Shown: positions 11,627 through 20,461, counted from the first letter of the stretch. The stretch is 64,000 bases of DNA from Ideonella oryzae (GCF_024055665.1 NZ_JAMXMC010000001.1:62001-126000); one strand, 5' to 3'. Program-made: numbers and translations. Notes: generated by a model not told the origin, from the letters alone.

Positions 11627-13075
11627 TCAGCGCGGCAGCACGAAGGTGGTGCGGGTGCGAGCGGCCTCGGGGGCCGGCTCCAGCGTGCGGGCCTGCAGCG
11701 TCACCGGCAGGATGCGGCCGCGCAGGCGCTGCGCCGCCTCGGCCGGCAGGCGCAGGCGCAGCAACACCGTCTGGCTGTCGGCCGCCGGCAGCATCACGCG
11801 CGGGTCGGACACCACGGTCAGGCCGGGTAGGGCCGGGTCCGCCACCACCTGCAGCGCGGCAGCACGCTCGCCGTCACGGGCATTGAGCAGCAGCACCTGG
11901 TAGGTGTTCTCGATGGCGCCGTCCTCCACCTCGCGCGAGAGCACCGCGCGGTCGCGCATCGCGTCCATGCGCAGCGTGGGGCGCTGCAGCAGGCCCAGCC
12001 CCAGCGCCGCCACGGTGGCCAGCAGCAGCGAGCCATAGACCAGCGCACGGGGCCGCCACAGGCCGGGGCGCGGCGGGGCCTTCTCGGCCGTCACGGGCTG
12101 CGCGGCGGACTGCGGGCGCGCCAACCCTTCCAGCGAGGCAAAGCGGATCAGCCCGCGCGGCTGGCCGGTCTTGTCCATCACCGTGTCGCAGGCGTCGATG
12201 CAGGCGCCGCAGTTGATGCAGGCGGCCTGGAAGCCGGCACGGATGTCGATGCCCACCGGACAGACCTGCACGCACAGCGTGCAGTCCACGCAAGAGCCCA
12301 GGCCCAGGGCGCGGGCATCGGCCTGGCGCGCACGGCCGCCGCGGGGCTCGCCGCGCGCCGCGTCGTAGGCCACGTTGAGCGTGCGGCTGTCCAGCATCGC
12401 GCCCTGGAAGCGGCCGTAGGGGCAGGCGTGCTGGCAGACCTTCTCGCGCAGCCAGCCGGCGTGCAGGTAGGTGGCCGCGCCGTAGAAGAGGATCCAGAAC
12501 AGCTCCCAGGCACCCAGCGCGCCGGCCGGCAGGGCCGCCAGCAGCTCGCGCACCGGCGTGAAGTAGCCCACCAGGCTCAGGCCGGTCCACAGGCCCAGCA
12601 GGCTCCAGGCCAGGTGCTTGCCGCCGCGCCGCAGCAGCTTGCGCGCACCCCAGGGCGCGGCGTCCAGGCGCTGGCGGGCCAGGCGGTCGCCCTCGCAGCG
12701 CCGCTCGATCCAGCTGAAGAGCTCGGTGTAGACCGTCTGCGGGCAGGCAAAGCCGCACCACACCCGGCCCACCAGCGTGGTGACGAAGAACAGCAGCAGC
12801 GCGCTGGCGATCAGCAGTGCCGTCAGCCAGATCATGTCCTGCGGGAAGAACACCGCGCCGAAGACGAAGAAGCGCCGGTGCTCCAGGTCGAACAGCAGCG
12901 CGGGCCGACCGGCCCAGCTCAGCCAGGGCAGGCCGTAGAAGGCCAGCTGCGTGAGCCAGACGAAGGCCCAGCGCAGCCGGGTGTAGCGGCCGCTGACGCT
13001 GCGGGCCTGGATCTTCTGCCAGGGCGCCATGTCCAGCAGATGGCCGGGGGCGATGGGATGGGGACGGTGTGACAT
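11627..13075 (-). CDS. ccoG: Cytochrome c oxidase accessory protein CcoG (FixG/RdxA)
   Basis: A 482-residue membrane ferredoxin that helps assemble the copper centre of cbb3-type cytochrome c oxidase. Membrane helices occur near residues 40, 75, 155, 185 and 335. Conserved motifs are GRVWCGFACPQTVYTE and two 4Fe-4S motifs, CVDCTLCVQVCP and CINCGACIDAC. The C-terminal region is an Ig-like periplasmic domain. I chose the ATG at 13075, nine bases after the upstream gene's stop. It is usually found beside ccoNOPQ and ccoIS, but none of those is within this window. It is convergent with the LnmK-like gene. Confidence 0.93.
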   Translation of the reverse strand: MSHRPHPIAPGHLLDMAPWQKIQARSVSGRYTRLRWAFVWLTQLAFYGLPWLSWAGRPALLFDLEHRRFFVFGAVFFPQDMIWLTALLIASALLLFFVTTLVGRVWCGFACPQTVYTELFSWIERRCEGDRLARQRLDAAPWGARKLLRRGGKHLAWSLLGLWTGLSLVGYFTPVRELLAALPAGALGAWELFWILFYGAATYLHAGWLREKVCQHACPYGRFQGAMLDSRTLNVAYDAARGEPRGGRARQADARALGLGSCVDCTLCVQVCPVGIDIRAGFQAACINCGACIDACDTVMDKTGQPRGLIRFASLEGLARPQSAAQPVTAEKAPPRPGLWRPRALVYGSLLLATVAALGLGLLQRPTLRMDAMRDRAVLSREVEDGAIENTYQVLLLNARDGERAAALQVVADPALPGLTVVSDPRVMLPAADSQTVLLRLRLPAEAAQRLRGRILPVTLQARTLEPAPEAARTRTTFVLPR

Positions 13076-13083
13076 GACCCAGC

Positions 13084-13770
13084 TCAGACGGGTGAAGAAC
13101 AAGTGGTGGATGCGCTGGCGGTGATCTGGGCCTGGAAGGCCTGCAGCGCGGGCGTGAGGCTGTCCTCGCCCAGCCGCTCGTCCACGCGGAAGAGCACGCG
13201 GCGGCAGCGCACATCGCCCAGGCCGGCCTGGCGCGCCAGCGCGGCATCGCCCGGCGGATGGGGCGGCAGCACATCGAGGCCGTCGGTCTCGCTGTCCAGG
13301 CAGACCCAGCCCAGGGTGTCACCCAGGCGGGCGCGGGCGATCAGGCTGAAGCCATCGCCCGAGAGGTTGGCCAGGCCGGGCAGCAGGCCGCTGATGCGCC
13401 AGACCGGCGCGCTGGGCAGGCCCTCCAGCGCGGGGCCGGGCGGTCCGCCGGCCAGCACCGCCGCGCGTTCGCCCGCCACAAGGGACGGCAGGCGGAACTC
13501 CCGCAGGGCCACGTTGTCGCCCAGCAGCAGCGCCTGGATGGCGCCCAGCTGCGCCAGGGCCAGGCGGGCCGCGGCGGGGTGCGTGGCCCGCAACCGGGTC
13601 AGGGCCATGGCCAGATCGCCCACGGGCGCGTCCAGCCCGCCGTGCTCGCTGGGCAGGCTCAGGCGGAACAGGCCGGCCTGGCCCAGGCGCCGCAGGGTGT
13701 GGGCCGCCGAACGCGAAGTCTCCAGCGGCTCCGGCGCCAGATCGAAAGGGCTGCTGTGCATGACCGGCAT
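13084..13770 (-). CDS. Acyl-CoA dehydrogenase-like protein, short
   Basis: A 228-residue protein resembling only the N-terminal half of acyl-CoA dehydrogenases (LRRLGQAGLFRLSLPSEHGG, then a middle beta-domain-like part with a W-V-C-L-D-S strand). The C-terminal four-helix domain with the catalytic Glu is absent, so it is a truncated paralogue or a degenerate family member. Starts at 13770 and 13761 are both possible; neither has a clear ribosome site. It is upstream of ccoG by eight bases and divergent from the MocR gene, which may regulate it. Confidence 0.6.
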   Translation of the reverse strand: MPVMHSSPFDLAPEPLETSRSAAHTLRRLGQAGLFRLSLPSEHGGLDAPVGDLAMALTRLRATHPAAARLALAQLGAIQALLLGDNVALREFRLPSLVAGERAAVLAGGPPGPALEGLPSAPVWRISGLLPGLANLSGDGFSLIARARLGDTLGWVCLDSETDGLDVLPPHPPGDAALARQAGLGDVRCRRVLFRVDERLGEDSLTPALQAFQAQITASASTTCSSPV

Positions 13771-13829
13771 GGTGCGGCGCCGGCACCTGAGCCGTAAGAT
13801 CCAGAGATGCCGCATTTCGACCAGATCAG

Positions 13830-15263
13830 ATGACCGGCACCCCCTTCCTCTACGAGCGCTTGGCCGAGGAGCTGGTGGCCGCCATCGCCGCGGGCCGGCT
13901 GCCCAATGGCGCCCGCCTGCCCTCCATCCGCCAGCTCTGCGCCGACCACGGCATCAGCCCCGCCACCGCCTTCCAGACCTACGCCACGCTGGAGGCCCGC
14001 GGCCTGGTGGAGGTGCGCCCCCGCTCGGGCTACTACGTGCGCACGCGCCAGGCCTCGCGGCCGCTGCCGCCGCCCGTGGCCCGGCCGCGCCCCGGGGCGC
14101 AGAAGGTCAGCGTCAGCGAGCTGATCTTCGAACTGCTGGGCAGCGTGCAGGACGCCGCCGTCGTGCCCCTGGGCTCGGCCTTCCCGCCGGCCGAGCTGTT
14201 CCCCTTCGAGGCCCTGGCCCGCTCGGGCGCGCGGGCCATGCGCCAGCTCAAGCCCGCTCAAATCACCGGCGCGCTGGTGCGGGGCGACGAGCCGCTGCGC
14301 GAGCTGCTGCACCGCCGCCATGCCCAGCAGGGCGTGGCGCTGGACCCGGACGAGTTGGTCATCACCCACGGCGCCATGGAGGCGCTCAACCTCTGCCTGC
14401 AGGCCTGCACCCGGCCGGGGGATGTGGTGGTGGTGGAGTCGCCCACCTTCTATGCCGCGCTGCAGACCATCGAGCGGCTGAACCTGCGCGCGCTGGAGGT
14501 GGCCACCGACCCGCAGGAGGGTGTGGACCTGGCGGCGCTGGAGGCGCTGCTCAAGCAGCGGCGGGTGGCGGCCTGCTGGTTCATGCCCAACTTCCAGAAC
14601 CCACTGGGCGCGCTGATGCCGCTGGCCAAGAAGAAGGCCCTGGTGGCCCTGCTGGCCCGCCATGGCATTCCGCTGGTGGAGGACGATGTGTACAGCGAGT
14701 TGCACGGCGGTGCCCACCGCCCGCTGCCGGCCAAGGCCTTCGACCAGGCCGGCCTGGTGCTGCACTGCAGCTCGTTTTCCAAATGCCTGGCCCCGGGTTA
14801 CCGGGTGGGCTGGGCCGCGGCCGGCCGCTACACCGCCCAGGTGCAGCGCCTGAAGATGATGAGCACCCTGGCCACCTCGCTGCCCGCGCAGCGGGCCGTG
14901 GCCGACTACCTGGCCCACGGCGGCTACGACCGCCACCTGCGTCAGCTGCGCCAGGCGCTGTCGGCCCAGCGGCAACGGGCGGCCCGGCAGATTGCGCGGC
15001 ACTTTCCGGCCGGCACCCGGGTGACACACCCGGAAGGCGGCTACTTCCTCTGGCTGGAGCTGCCGGCCGGGGTGGACGCCCTGGCGCTGAGCCAGGACGC
15101 CCTGGCCCAGGGCATCACCACCGCGCCGGGCGTGCTGTTCTCAGCCGACCAGCGCTTTGTGCACCACCTGCGGCTGAACATCGGCCGGCCCGACGACGTG
15201 CGGGTGGACGAGGCCCTGCGCACCCTGGGCGGCCTGGCCCGCCGACGTCTAACAGGCCTGTGA
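13830..15263 (+). CDS. MocR-type PLP-dependent transcriptional regulator
   Basis: A 477-residue GntR/aminotransferase fusion. Residues 1-75 are a winged helix (LPSIRQLCADHGISPATAFQTY). The remainder is a fold-type-I aminotransferase domain with the PLP-binding lysine in SSFSKCLAPGYRVGW and the substrate-binding arginine near LRLNIGRP. Such regulators bind PLP and often an amino acid. It diverges from the acyl-CoA-dehydrogenase-like/ccoG pair across about 60 bases, the usual arrangement for a regulator of its neighbour, but the target is inferred. Confidence 0.92.
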   Translation: MTGTPFLYERLAEELVAAIAAGRLPNGARLPSIRQLCADHGISPATAFQTYATLEARGLVEVRPRSGYYVRTRQASRPLPPPVARPRPGAQKVSVSELIFELLGSVQDAAVVPLGSAFPPAELFPFEALARSGARAMRQLKPAQITGALVRGDEPLRELLHRRHAQQGVALDPDELVITHGAMEALNLCLQACTRPGDVVVVESPTFYAALQTIERLNLRALEVATDPQEGVDLAALEALLKQRRVAACWFMPNFQNPLGALMPLAKKKALVALLARHGIPLVEDDVYSELHGGAHRPLPAKAFDQAGLVLHCSSFSKCLAPGYRVGWAAAGRYTAQVQRLKMMSTLATSLPAQRAVADYLAHGGYDRHLRQLRQALSAQRQRAARQIARHFPAGTRVTHPEGGYFLWLELPAGVDALALSQDALAQGITTAPGVLFSADQRFVHHLRLNIGRPDDVRVDEALRTLGGLARRRLTGL

Positions 15264-15384
15264 CTCGCGCAAGCCCGATCCCCAAGTCAGATCACACGGG
15301 GGTCGCGATCCCCTCCTTTGGGTGACGAAACCAGGGCCGGGATGTGGGACAACCCAGGCCAGCAGTATCGACAGGGAACAGGAC

Positions 15385-15735
15385 ATGAGGGAAGCCACCG
15401 ATGCCGAATTGGGCATCCGCCCGCGCGACAGCGCCGAGCTGGTGTGTGCCGAGATGATCGGCTACTTTTCCACCGAGACAGGGGCCATGCCCGCCGACCC
15501 CATCCTGGCGGCCGGCCACCGCGCCGCCCACGCCTGGCGGGCCCTGATGAGCCAGAAGGTGCCAGACCCCGCTCGCATTGCCGCTCTGCTGCGCTACGTG
15601 GCACCGCACCGGGCCTGCAGCGGCACCGCCTGGGAGTTGCTGTGCCTGGCCATCGCCAGCTGGGCCCAAGCCCAGGGCGTGCAAGACCCTGCCCTTGGCA
15701 TGGCACCCGCCTTGCCGGAAGATGCCCTGGCCTGA
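15385..15735 (+). CDS. Hypothetical protein, 116 residues
   Basis: Starts at the ATG at 15385, preceded by AGGGAACAGGAC; the frame is open back to 15322 but lacks a better site. Soluble, mildly acidic, predicted mostly helical, with no recognised domain (MREATDAELGIRPRDSAELV, later ALLRYVAPHRACSGTAWELL). It follows the MocR gene by about 120 bases. It is followed by a very small gene and may share its transcript. Confidence 0.6.
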   Translation: MREATDAELGIRPRDSAELVCAEMIGYFSTETGAMPADPILAAGHRAAHAWRALMSQKVPDPARIAALLRYVAPHRACSGTAWELLCLAIASWAQAQGVQDPALGMAPALPEDALA

Positions 15736-15796
15736 GGCTCACCCTGTGGGCCCACCGGCCTGTACACCAGAGGCCATGCACACAGGAGACGACAAC

Positions 15797-15973
15797 ATGC
15801 ACAGCGACAAGCAATGGTTCTGGAAGGTGCACCGGCACCCCATCTGGGGCACCTTCACCACCCGGCGTCGGTGCTCGGAAGAAGAGGTCCGCAAAGCCTA
15901 TGCCGGCCTGCAGCTGGAACGGCTGGACAGCCCCCTGCCCTCGCCCGCCAACCGGGTGCTCAAGGCGGCCTGA
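15797..15973 (+). CDS. Small hypothetical protein, 58 residues
   Basis: The ATG at 15797 has a strong ribosome site, AGGAG, eight bases upstream. The product starts MHSDKQWFWKVHRHPIWGTF and is basic and tryptophan-rich, with a helical EEEVRKAYAGLQLERL segment. No known family recognised. It lies 61 bases after the previous gene on the same strand. Confidence 0.55.
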   Translation: MHSDKQWFWKVHRHPIWGTFTTRRRCSEEEVRKAYAGLQLERLDSPLPSPANRVLKAA

Positions 15974-16008
15974 ACACCGCCGCCACGCATGGCGGCCCGC
16001 CGGGGCGT

Positions 16009-16290
16009 TCAGTCGATGCGCACCCGCGTGGACAAGCGCAGCTCCATGGTGCTGCTGGTCTGCTTGTCGGACACCAGCAGCTTGGCCAGGCCCGAGCTGC
16101 CCTGCACCGCCACGCTCTTGAACACCAGCTCGACGTCGATCACGTCCACCCGCGCCTGCGCCAGGCCGGCCTGGGCCTGCGCCTTGGCCTGCAGCTGCAT
16201 CTGGTCGATCTGACGGCGCAGCGCGTCCACCGTTTCGGCAAAGATGGCGTCGACCGCGGGCACAGCCACGGTGGTGACGGTGTCGCTCAT
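16009..16290 (-). CDS. Hypothetical protein, third small gene of the GH19 operon
   Basis: A 93-residue protein with an N-terminal helix/coiled-coil rich in Gln and Ala (ALRRQIDQMQLQAKAQAQAG) and a C-terminal beta-like part (VDVIDVELVFKS, TMELRLSTRVRID). Its ATG overlaps the stop of the preceding gene (ATGA), so it is translationally coupled to it. It is last in a four-gene row headed by the GH19 enzyme. Family not recognised. Confidence 0.7.
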   Translation of the reverse strand: MSDTVTTVAVPAVDAIFAETVDALRRQIDQMQLQAKAQAQAGLAQARVDVIDVELVFKSVAVQGSSGLAKLLVSDKQTSSTMELRLSTRVRID

Positions 16291-16700
16291 CGGGTGTCTC
16301 CCGGTTCAGGTGCAGGGGGTGCAGCCGGCGCCTCGGCGTGGCGCACATCGGTGGCGATGCGCCCGGACAGCTTGAGCGGGAAGCCACCGCCTTCGGCGCA
16401 GTAGCGCAGGGTGTCCGGCCGCGCGGGCTCGGCGGGGGCGGCCGCGGCCTTCAGCCGGCGGCCCGGGGCGGCCGCCGCAGCCGGCTTGGCCGACAGCGCC
16501 GGCGCCACCTGCACCGTGAACTCGAAATCCACATCGCCGACGATCAGCGCGCGGGCCTGGTCGCGGAACTCCTCGGCATTGCGCTGGCCGGTGGTGGCGC
16601 TCAGGCGGCTGAAGGTCTTCTGCAAGGCCAACAGCACGTCTTCCAGCATCACGTCGTTGGGCGAGGGCTCGGGCGCCGGCGGCTTGGGCGGGGTGGCCAT
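16287..16700 (-). CDS. Hypothetical protein, second small gene of the GH19 operon
   Basis: A 137-residue protein: Pro-rich N-terminus, a helix (VMLEDVLLALQKTFSRL), a short beta stretch (GDVDFEFTVQVA), an Ala/Pro-rich linker, and a C-terminal strand-rich end (GGFPLKLSGRIATDV). No signal peptide. Coupled to its neighbours: it starts two bases after the upstream gene's stop and overlaps the downstream start. It shares the plan of a helix followed by amphipathic strands with the other two small proteins, so the three could form one assembly. That is inference. Confidence 0.7.
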   Translation of the reverse strand: MATPPKPPAPEPSPNDVMLEDVLLALQKTFSRLSATTGQRNAEEFRDQARALIVGDVDFEFTVQVAPALSAKPAAAAAPGRRLKAAAAPAEPARPDTLRYCAEGGGFPLKLSGRIATDVRHAEAPAAPPAPEPGDTR

Positions 16701-16702
16701 GT

Positions 16703-17161
16703 TCAGGGTGCCTTGCCGCGCAATGTGTCGATGGCCTTGGTGAGCGAGGCCGGGTCCGTGGGCGTGAGGCCCATGCGCGAGAGGTAGGTGGTGAGATCCA
16801 CCTCGCTGTTGGTCAGCGTGAAGGTGCCGCGGGCCGTCAGCGCGCTCTCTTCCGAGCTTTGGCGGAAGTAGCCACCCGACACGGTGATGGGCCCGGCGCC
16901 CAGGGACAGGCTGCCGTCCACCTGGCTGATGGAGGCCACCCGCATCGACAGCGTCAGCTCCAGCACGCCGCTGAACTTCATCACCGGGGCCTGCGGCATC
17001 ATTTGCTGCAGCGCGGCTACGTTGTTCTGGCCCACCAGGTCACGCGTCTGCTCCAGCCAGTCGGCCCAGATGCGTCGGTAGCCGGCCTCCGCCTTCACCG
17101 CGGCGTCGGCCGGCGCGGTGAACAGGGTGCCGATCATGGTTTCCAGCGAAGTCGTGGCCAT
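16703..17161 (-). CDS. Hypothetical protein, first small gene of the GH19 operon (DUF2589-like pattern)
   Basis: A 152-residue protein with N-terminal helices (SLETMIGTLFTAPADAAVKA) and a beta-rich C-terminal half (GVLELTLSMRVASISQVDGS, then a Gly/Ser-rich turn GGYFRQSSEESALTARG and TLTNSEVDLTTYL). The layout of a Ser-rich turn followed by paired strands and a final helix recalls DUF2589-type proteins, but I cannot confirm membership. It lies 21 bases after the GH19 gene. Function unknown. Confidence 0.65.
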   Translation of the reverse strand: MATTSLETMIGTLFTAPADAAVKAEAGYRRIWADWLEQTRDLVGQNNVAALQQMMPQAPVMKFSGVLELTLSMRVASISQVDGSLSLGAGPITVSGGYFRQSSEESALTARGTFTLTNSEVDLTTYLSRMGLTPTDPASLTKAIDTLRGKAP

Positions 17162-17182
17162 GGCGGGCCTCCCGATGCAATG

Positions 17183-17986
17183 TCAGCGCTTGTTGGCGTC
17201 CAGCGCGTTCCAGGTGTCGCGACCGACGATACCGTCGGCCTCCAGCCCCTGCTGACGCTGGAACACCATCACCACCGCCTCGGTGGCGGCGCCGAAGTCC
17301 TCGTCGATGGCCAGGCTGAAGCCGCGCTGCTGCAGCTTGCGCTGCAGATCGCCCACGGCCTCGCCCTGGGAGCCGCGGCGCAGCACCGGCCGGTTGGCCG
17401 TGGGCGGGGCTTCGCCGGTCATCACCAGGCCCTGGATGCGGGCGATGGCGGCCTTGGCCTTGGCGGTGAGCTGGCTGCGCTCGGCCAGGCCGTTCCTGCC
17501 GCCGTTGACCTTGAGCGTCACGCCCACCACGTCATCGGCGTCGCACAGCGGGTTGATGGCCTTGCGGCGCCAGAACTCGCAGGCGATCTTCAGCGACAGC
17601 ACCGGCTCGGCCGCCAGCTCGGGTTGGTCTTCCAGCGGCACGCTCAGGCGCTGGCCCATCTCGCGGTAATTGGCCCGGCCGGTCAGCTGCAGCAGGCCGC
17701 GGCCCTTGTAGCGCACGCCGTCGCCGGCGTGGGTGTTGCCCAGGTCCTTGCGACCTTCGTAAGCCTGGCCGCTGGCGAATTCCTCCGTGGTCCGAAAGCT
17801 GGCCGACTCATGGCAGGTTTGCGCCAGGAAGTGCGCGATGCGCAGCCGGGTGTCGATCTCGTAGGCGGCCAGGGTGCTGGCCAGCACCGGGCCCACGGCG
17901 TTGATGATGGCGTCCTGGTGCTCGGCCAGTTCGCCACTGAAGCGGGGCGCAATCTCGCGCATGGTCACTGCATCGACGGGAATCAT
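17183..17986 (-). CDS. GH19-type lysozyme/chitinase with peptidoglycan-binding domain
   Basis: A 267-residue enzyme without a signal peptide. The catalytic GH19 fold spans about 1-185: Glu60 in AQTCHESASF and a second acid in TTEEF, the YKGRGLLQLTGRANY motif, and a KVNGG segment are present. A PG_binding_1 domain covers about 199-260 (LRRGSQGEAVGDLQRKL to GRDTWNAL). GH19 proteins of this type are commonly phage endolysins that cut peptidoglycan. The ATG at 17986 has GAGGAG nine bases upstream. It leads an operon with three small unknown genes; no holin or phage structural gene is nearby. Confidence 0.85.
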   Translation of the reverse strand: MIPVDAVTMREIAPRFSGELAEHQDAIINAVGPVLASTLAAYEIDTRLRIAHFLAQTCHESASFRTTEEFASGQAYEGRKDLGNTHAGDGVRYKGRGLLQLTGRANYREMGQRLSVPLEDQPELAAEPVLSLKIACEFWRRKAINPLCDADDVVGVTLKVNGGRNGLAERSQLTAKAKAAIARIQGLVMTGEAPPTANRPVLRRGSQGEAVGDLQRKLQQRGFSLAIDEDFGAATEAVVMVFQRQQGLEADGIVGRDTWNALDANKR

Positions 17987-18099
17987 GGCGCTCCTCGATG
18001 GGATGTGCCCGCGCCCCACGGCGCAGCGCCTGCGCACATTACGCTGCCTTGTCGCCGCCGCCCATCCTCAAGGTGGCGGGTGCCCCTTAAGAAGGGGAC

Positions 18100-18606
18100 T
18101 CAGGGCAGCTCGAAACCGTATTCCAGCGTGGCGATGCCTGCCCGCTCGAACAGCTCGGGCCCGATGTCGGACACCGGCGGCTGGGTGCAGGCCAGCGCGG
18201 CCAGGCGCCGGCCACCCCGCTCCACCACCACGCCGGCCTTGTCGCCCCAGCCCTGGCCGATGGCGGTGTAGACGACGTAGCGGTGCTCGCCCCGCGTGAA
18301 GGCCAGCCAGGCGCCCCCGCCGCCGGAAAACATCAGCGTGCCACCCCGCGTCACGTCGCGCCAGGGCGTGTCGGCAGGGGGATAGGCCAGTTCCACCGCC
18401 GCCGGTCGGCCATAGCGATACTGCAGCCGCCCGCCCTGCGCCCCCAGCCCGCGCGAAGCGCACACCGCCACCCGCCGCGCGCCGATGTCGCACTGGAACA
18501 CCGCCTGCTCGTCGGGGGTGCAGGCCGTGGGGGTGGCCGCCTGGGCAGCCGGGCCGGACAAGGCGACCAGGGTGGCCGCCACGGGGATGAGGGCGCGGGG
18601 GAACAT
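18100..18606 (-). CDS. Secreted hypothetical protein
   Basis: A 168-residue protein with a clear signal peptide (MFPRALIPVAATLVALSGPA, cleavage near AQA-AT). The mature part has several cysteines (ACTPDE, QCDIGARRVAVC, ALACTQPP), suggesting disulfides, and beta-rich sequence. I do not recognise a named domain. It follows the GH19 operon on the same strand but is upstream of it by about 110 bases. A short hairpin, CCCCTT/AAGGGG, lies just after its stop at 18083-18097. Confidence 0.75.
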   Translation of the reverse strand: MFPRALIPVAATLVALSGPAAQAATPTACTPDEQAVFQCDIGARRVAVCASRGLGAQGGRLQYRYGRPAAVELAYPPADTPWRDVTRGGTLMFSGGGGAWLAFTRGEHRYVVYTAIGQGWGDKAGVVVERGGRRLAALACTQPPVSDIGPELFERAGIATLEYGFELP

Positions 18607-18880
18607 GGGGGCTCCGTGGAAACCAGCGCATTAAAAGCGAAATGGGTGAGACATGCCAAGCGGCGCTCGGAGACCGGGACCCGCCGATCCACTTCCCAAT
18701 CGCCCATCGCGGTCTGGAATCCCTCCATTCCCAAGAGCCAGCCAATCACGGCCGCCGACGGCCATCCCGCCGCCATGCAGTGCGTCCGTCGAACGGCCCG
18801 CTTCGTCACAGGAGGCTCGCGCGTCCCACGCGACCTGCCGATGATCCTCGCTTCTTTTCATCACCCTGCAGAGGAGCGAC

Positions 18881-19750
18881 GTGAAACTGTCCTTGCACAA
18901 CGAACGAAGGCATGTCCGCGACGGCTGGAAGGCCGCCCTGTTCGTGCTCGCGGCGATGGCTTGCTTTGCTGTCGTCGGCTTGATCGGACATCGCCTGCCT
19001 CAGGCGCTGAAGCCCTTCGCGCCGAGCGCCATCCTGATCGCCGTACTGGGCATCGGGATCACGCGTGGCGCCACCTGGCTCGAATCCGAATCACTCGCGA
19101 GCGTCGGGTTGAAGCTGGACAGGAGATTCCTGGCTCAGTTCGCCGGCGGCATGCTCATCGGCGTGGCATTGATCGCTGCCGCGGCGGTCGCGGTGTGCGC
19201 GTTTGCCGGCGTTCGCTTGACTGCCACAGCGGCGCCCGCGCTGCAGGTTGAACTGAAGCTCGCCGTCATGTTCCTGGGCGGCGCGATCTTCGAGGAACTG
19301 CTGTTTCGCGGTTATGCCTTCCAGCGTGCAGCGCGCGGGATGGGGACCTGGCCGGCCATCCTGGTGTTTGGTGTCCTCTTCTGCCTCGGCCATCTCCCGG
19401 GCAACCTGGACGTCGGCTGGCCCTTGCTGAGCCTGGCGATGGCCAACCTCTTTGCAGGTGCGGTGCTGCAGAGCCTGCTGTATGTGCGGACGCACTCGCT
19501 TGCCATGCCGATCGGCCTGCACTTCGGCTGGAACCTGCTGCAAGAGTCACTGGGCTTCGGCGTCAGCGGCTTGTCTTCGCCGCATGCTTGGTTCCATGTC
19601 GACCTGGGGAGCCAGCCGGCGTGGCTCACCGGCGGGAACTTCGGACTGGAGGCGTCGGCCTGGGCACTTGCCGTGGTGATGCTCGCCGTCGCCGCGTCGG
19701 GTCGCTCACGCCAAGGCCCGCTGTTGGCCGACAGCCACCACTCGGCCTAA
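18881..19750 (+). CDS. CPBP-family intramembrane metalloprotease
   Basis: A 289-residue polytopic membrane protein of the CAAX-protease/bacteriocin-processing (CPBP, Abi) family. The family's metal-binding motifs are intact: Glu138-Glu139 and Arg143 in FEELLFRGY, His171 in FCLGHL, and His214/Asn218 in HFGWN. At least six hydrophobic segments are visible. Start is GTG 18881 with GAGGAG upstream. Substrate unknown; some family members give bacteriocin self-immunity. It stands alone, with about 270 bases of gene-free DNA on each side. Confidence 0.88.
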   Translation: MKLSLHNERRHVRDGWKAALFVLAAMACFAVVGLIGHRLPQALKPFAPSAILIAVLGIGITRGATWLESESLASVGLKLDRRFLAQFAGGMLIGVALIAAAAVAVCAFAGVRLTATAAPALQVELKLAVMFLGGAIFEELLFRGYAFQRAARGMGTWPAILVFGVLFCLGHLPGNLDVGWPLLSLAMANLFAGAVLQSLLYVRTHSLAMPIGLHFGWNLLQESLGFGVSGLSSPHAWFHVDLGSQPAWLTGGNFGLEASAWALAVVMLAVAASGRSRQGPLLADSHHSA

Positions 19751-20020
19751 AGACTCGACCGACCGCGCCCGCTGCACGCCTGCCGGTCTCTGATGCGTTT
19801 CGGCTCCCGGCTGACGTGAACCGTGGGAATCGGTGGCCGCCGGATGATTGCAATCTCCAAGAGATCGGCATTCAAGGCTGTCCGCAGCCCTTGTCGGCGA
19901 CCACCCCAAACCCGGGCCCTTGACGACGATCGCCGGGCCTCCAGGCAAAATCCAAATGAACCGTGCGAGCCTGGCGTCGGACCTGCCGGGCAGCCCACCT
20001 TGAAGAATGGAGCAGCATCA

Positions 20021-20461
20021 ATGGCACTGACGAAGAAGGGCGAGTTTTGGTACGGAACGACGTCCGGCGACACCCAAGCCGAGCTTCGCAGCTACAGCAT
20101 TGCAAATCGCCATGAGGCCGTCCGGTTTGCCGCGTCCAAATGCGATTGCGGGTGTCGGACCTTCGCGCTGCAGACCGATGAAGAAGCCGGCGTGGCAATC
20201 CGCACCTGCACCGACTGTGGGCAGGATCACCTGATGGGCGACAGCGCGGACTACGTCGAAGGAGCCGTTCCCGAGACGCACGAGTGCGTGTGCGAGAACG
20301 AGGTGTTTGAGCTGATGTCCGGCGTCTCCGTCTACGAGGGCACACATGACGTGCGCTGGTACTACATCGCTTGCCACTGCGTGGAATGCAATCTGGTCGG
20401 GGTCTTCGCAGACTGGAAGTGTGAAGCGGGTGATGCGGCAGCCTTCCTCGCCAAGGTGTGA
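20021..20461 (+). CDS. Cysteine-rich hypothetical protein, probable zinc binder
   Basis: A 146-residue protein starting at ATG 20021, with GGAG nearby upstream. It has repeated Cys clusters: SKCDCGCRTF, RTCTDCGQDH, HECVCENEVF and ACHCVECNLV, consistent with two or more zinc ribbons. Other features are an aromatic N-terminus (GEFWYGTTSGD) and a C-terminal WYYIACHC strand. Its base composition is visibly less GC-rich than neighbours, suggesting recent acquisition. The family is not recognised with certainty. Confidence 0.7.
   Translation: MALTKKGEFWYGTTSGDTQAELRSYSIANRHEAVRFAASKCDCGCRTFALQTDEEAGVAIRTCTDCGQDHLMGDSADYVEGAVPETHECVCENEVFELMSGVSVYEGTHDVRWYYIACHCVECNLVGVFADWKCEAGDAAAFLAKV

Noticed and set aside
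9246-11903. An 885-codon open frame across the flavoprotein and LnmK-like genes
   Set aside because: It is mostly Arg/Pro/Gly/Ala-rich shadow sequence on the same strand. Only its stretch near 10773-10945 coincides with a real gene start.
15578-15973. A 131-residue reading of the small gene near 15.8 kb
   Set aside because: Most of it overlaps the 15385-15735 gene in another frame. The strong ribosome site supports the short 58-residue version starting at 15797.
17183-17986. GH19 gene as part of a prophage
   Set aside because: No capsid, tail, terminase, holin or integrase genes occur nearby, so a prophage is not supported.
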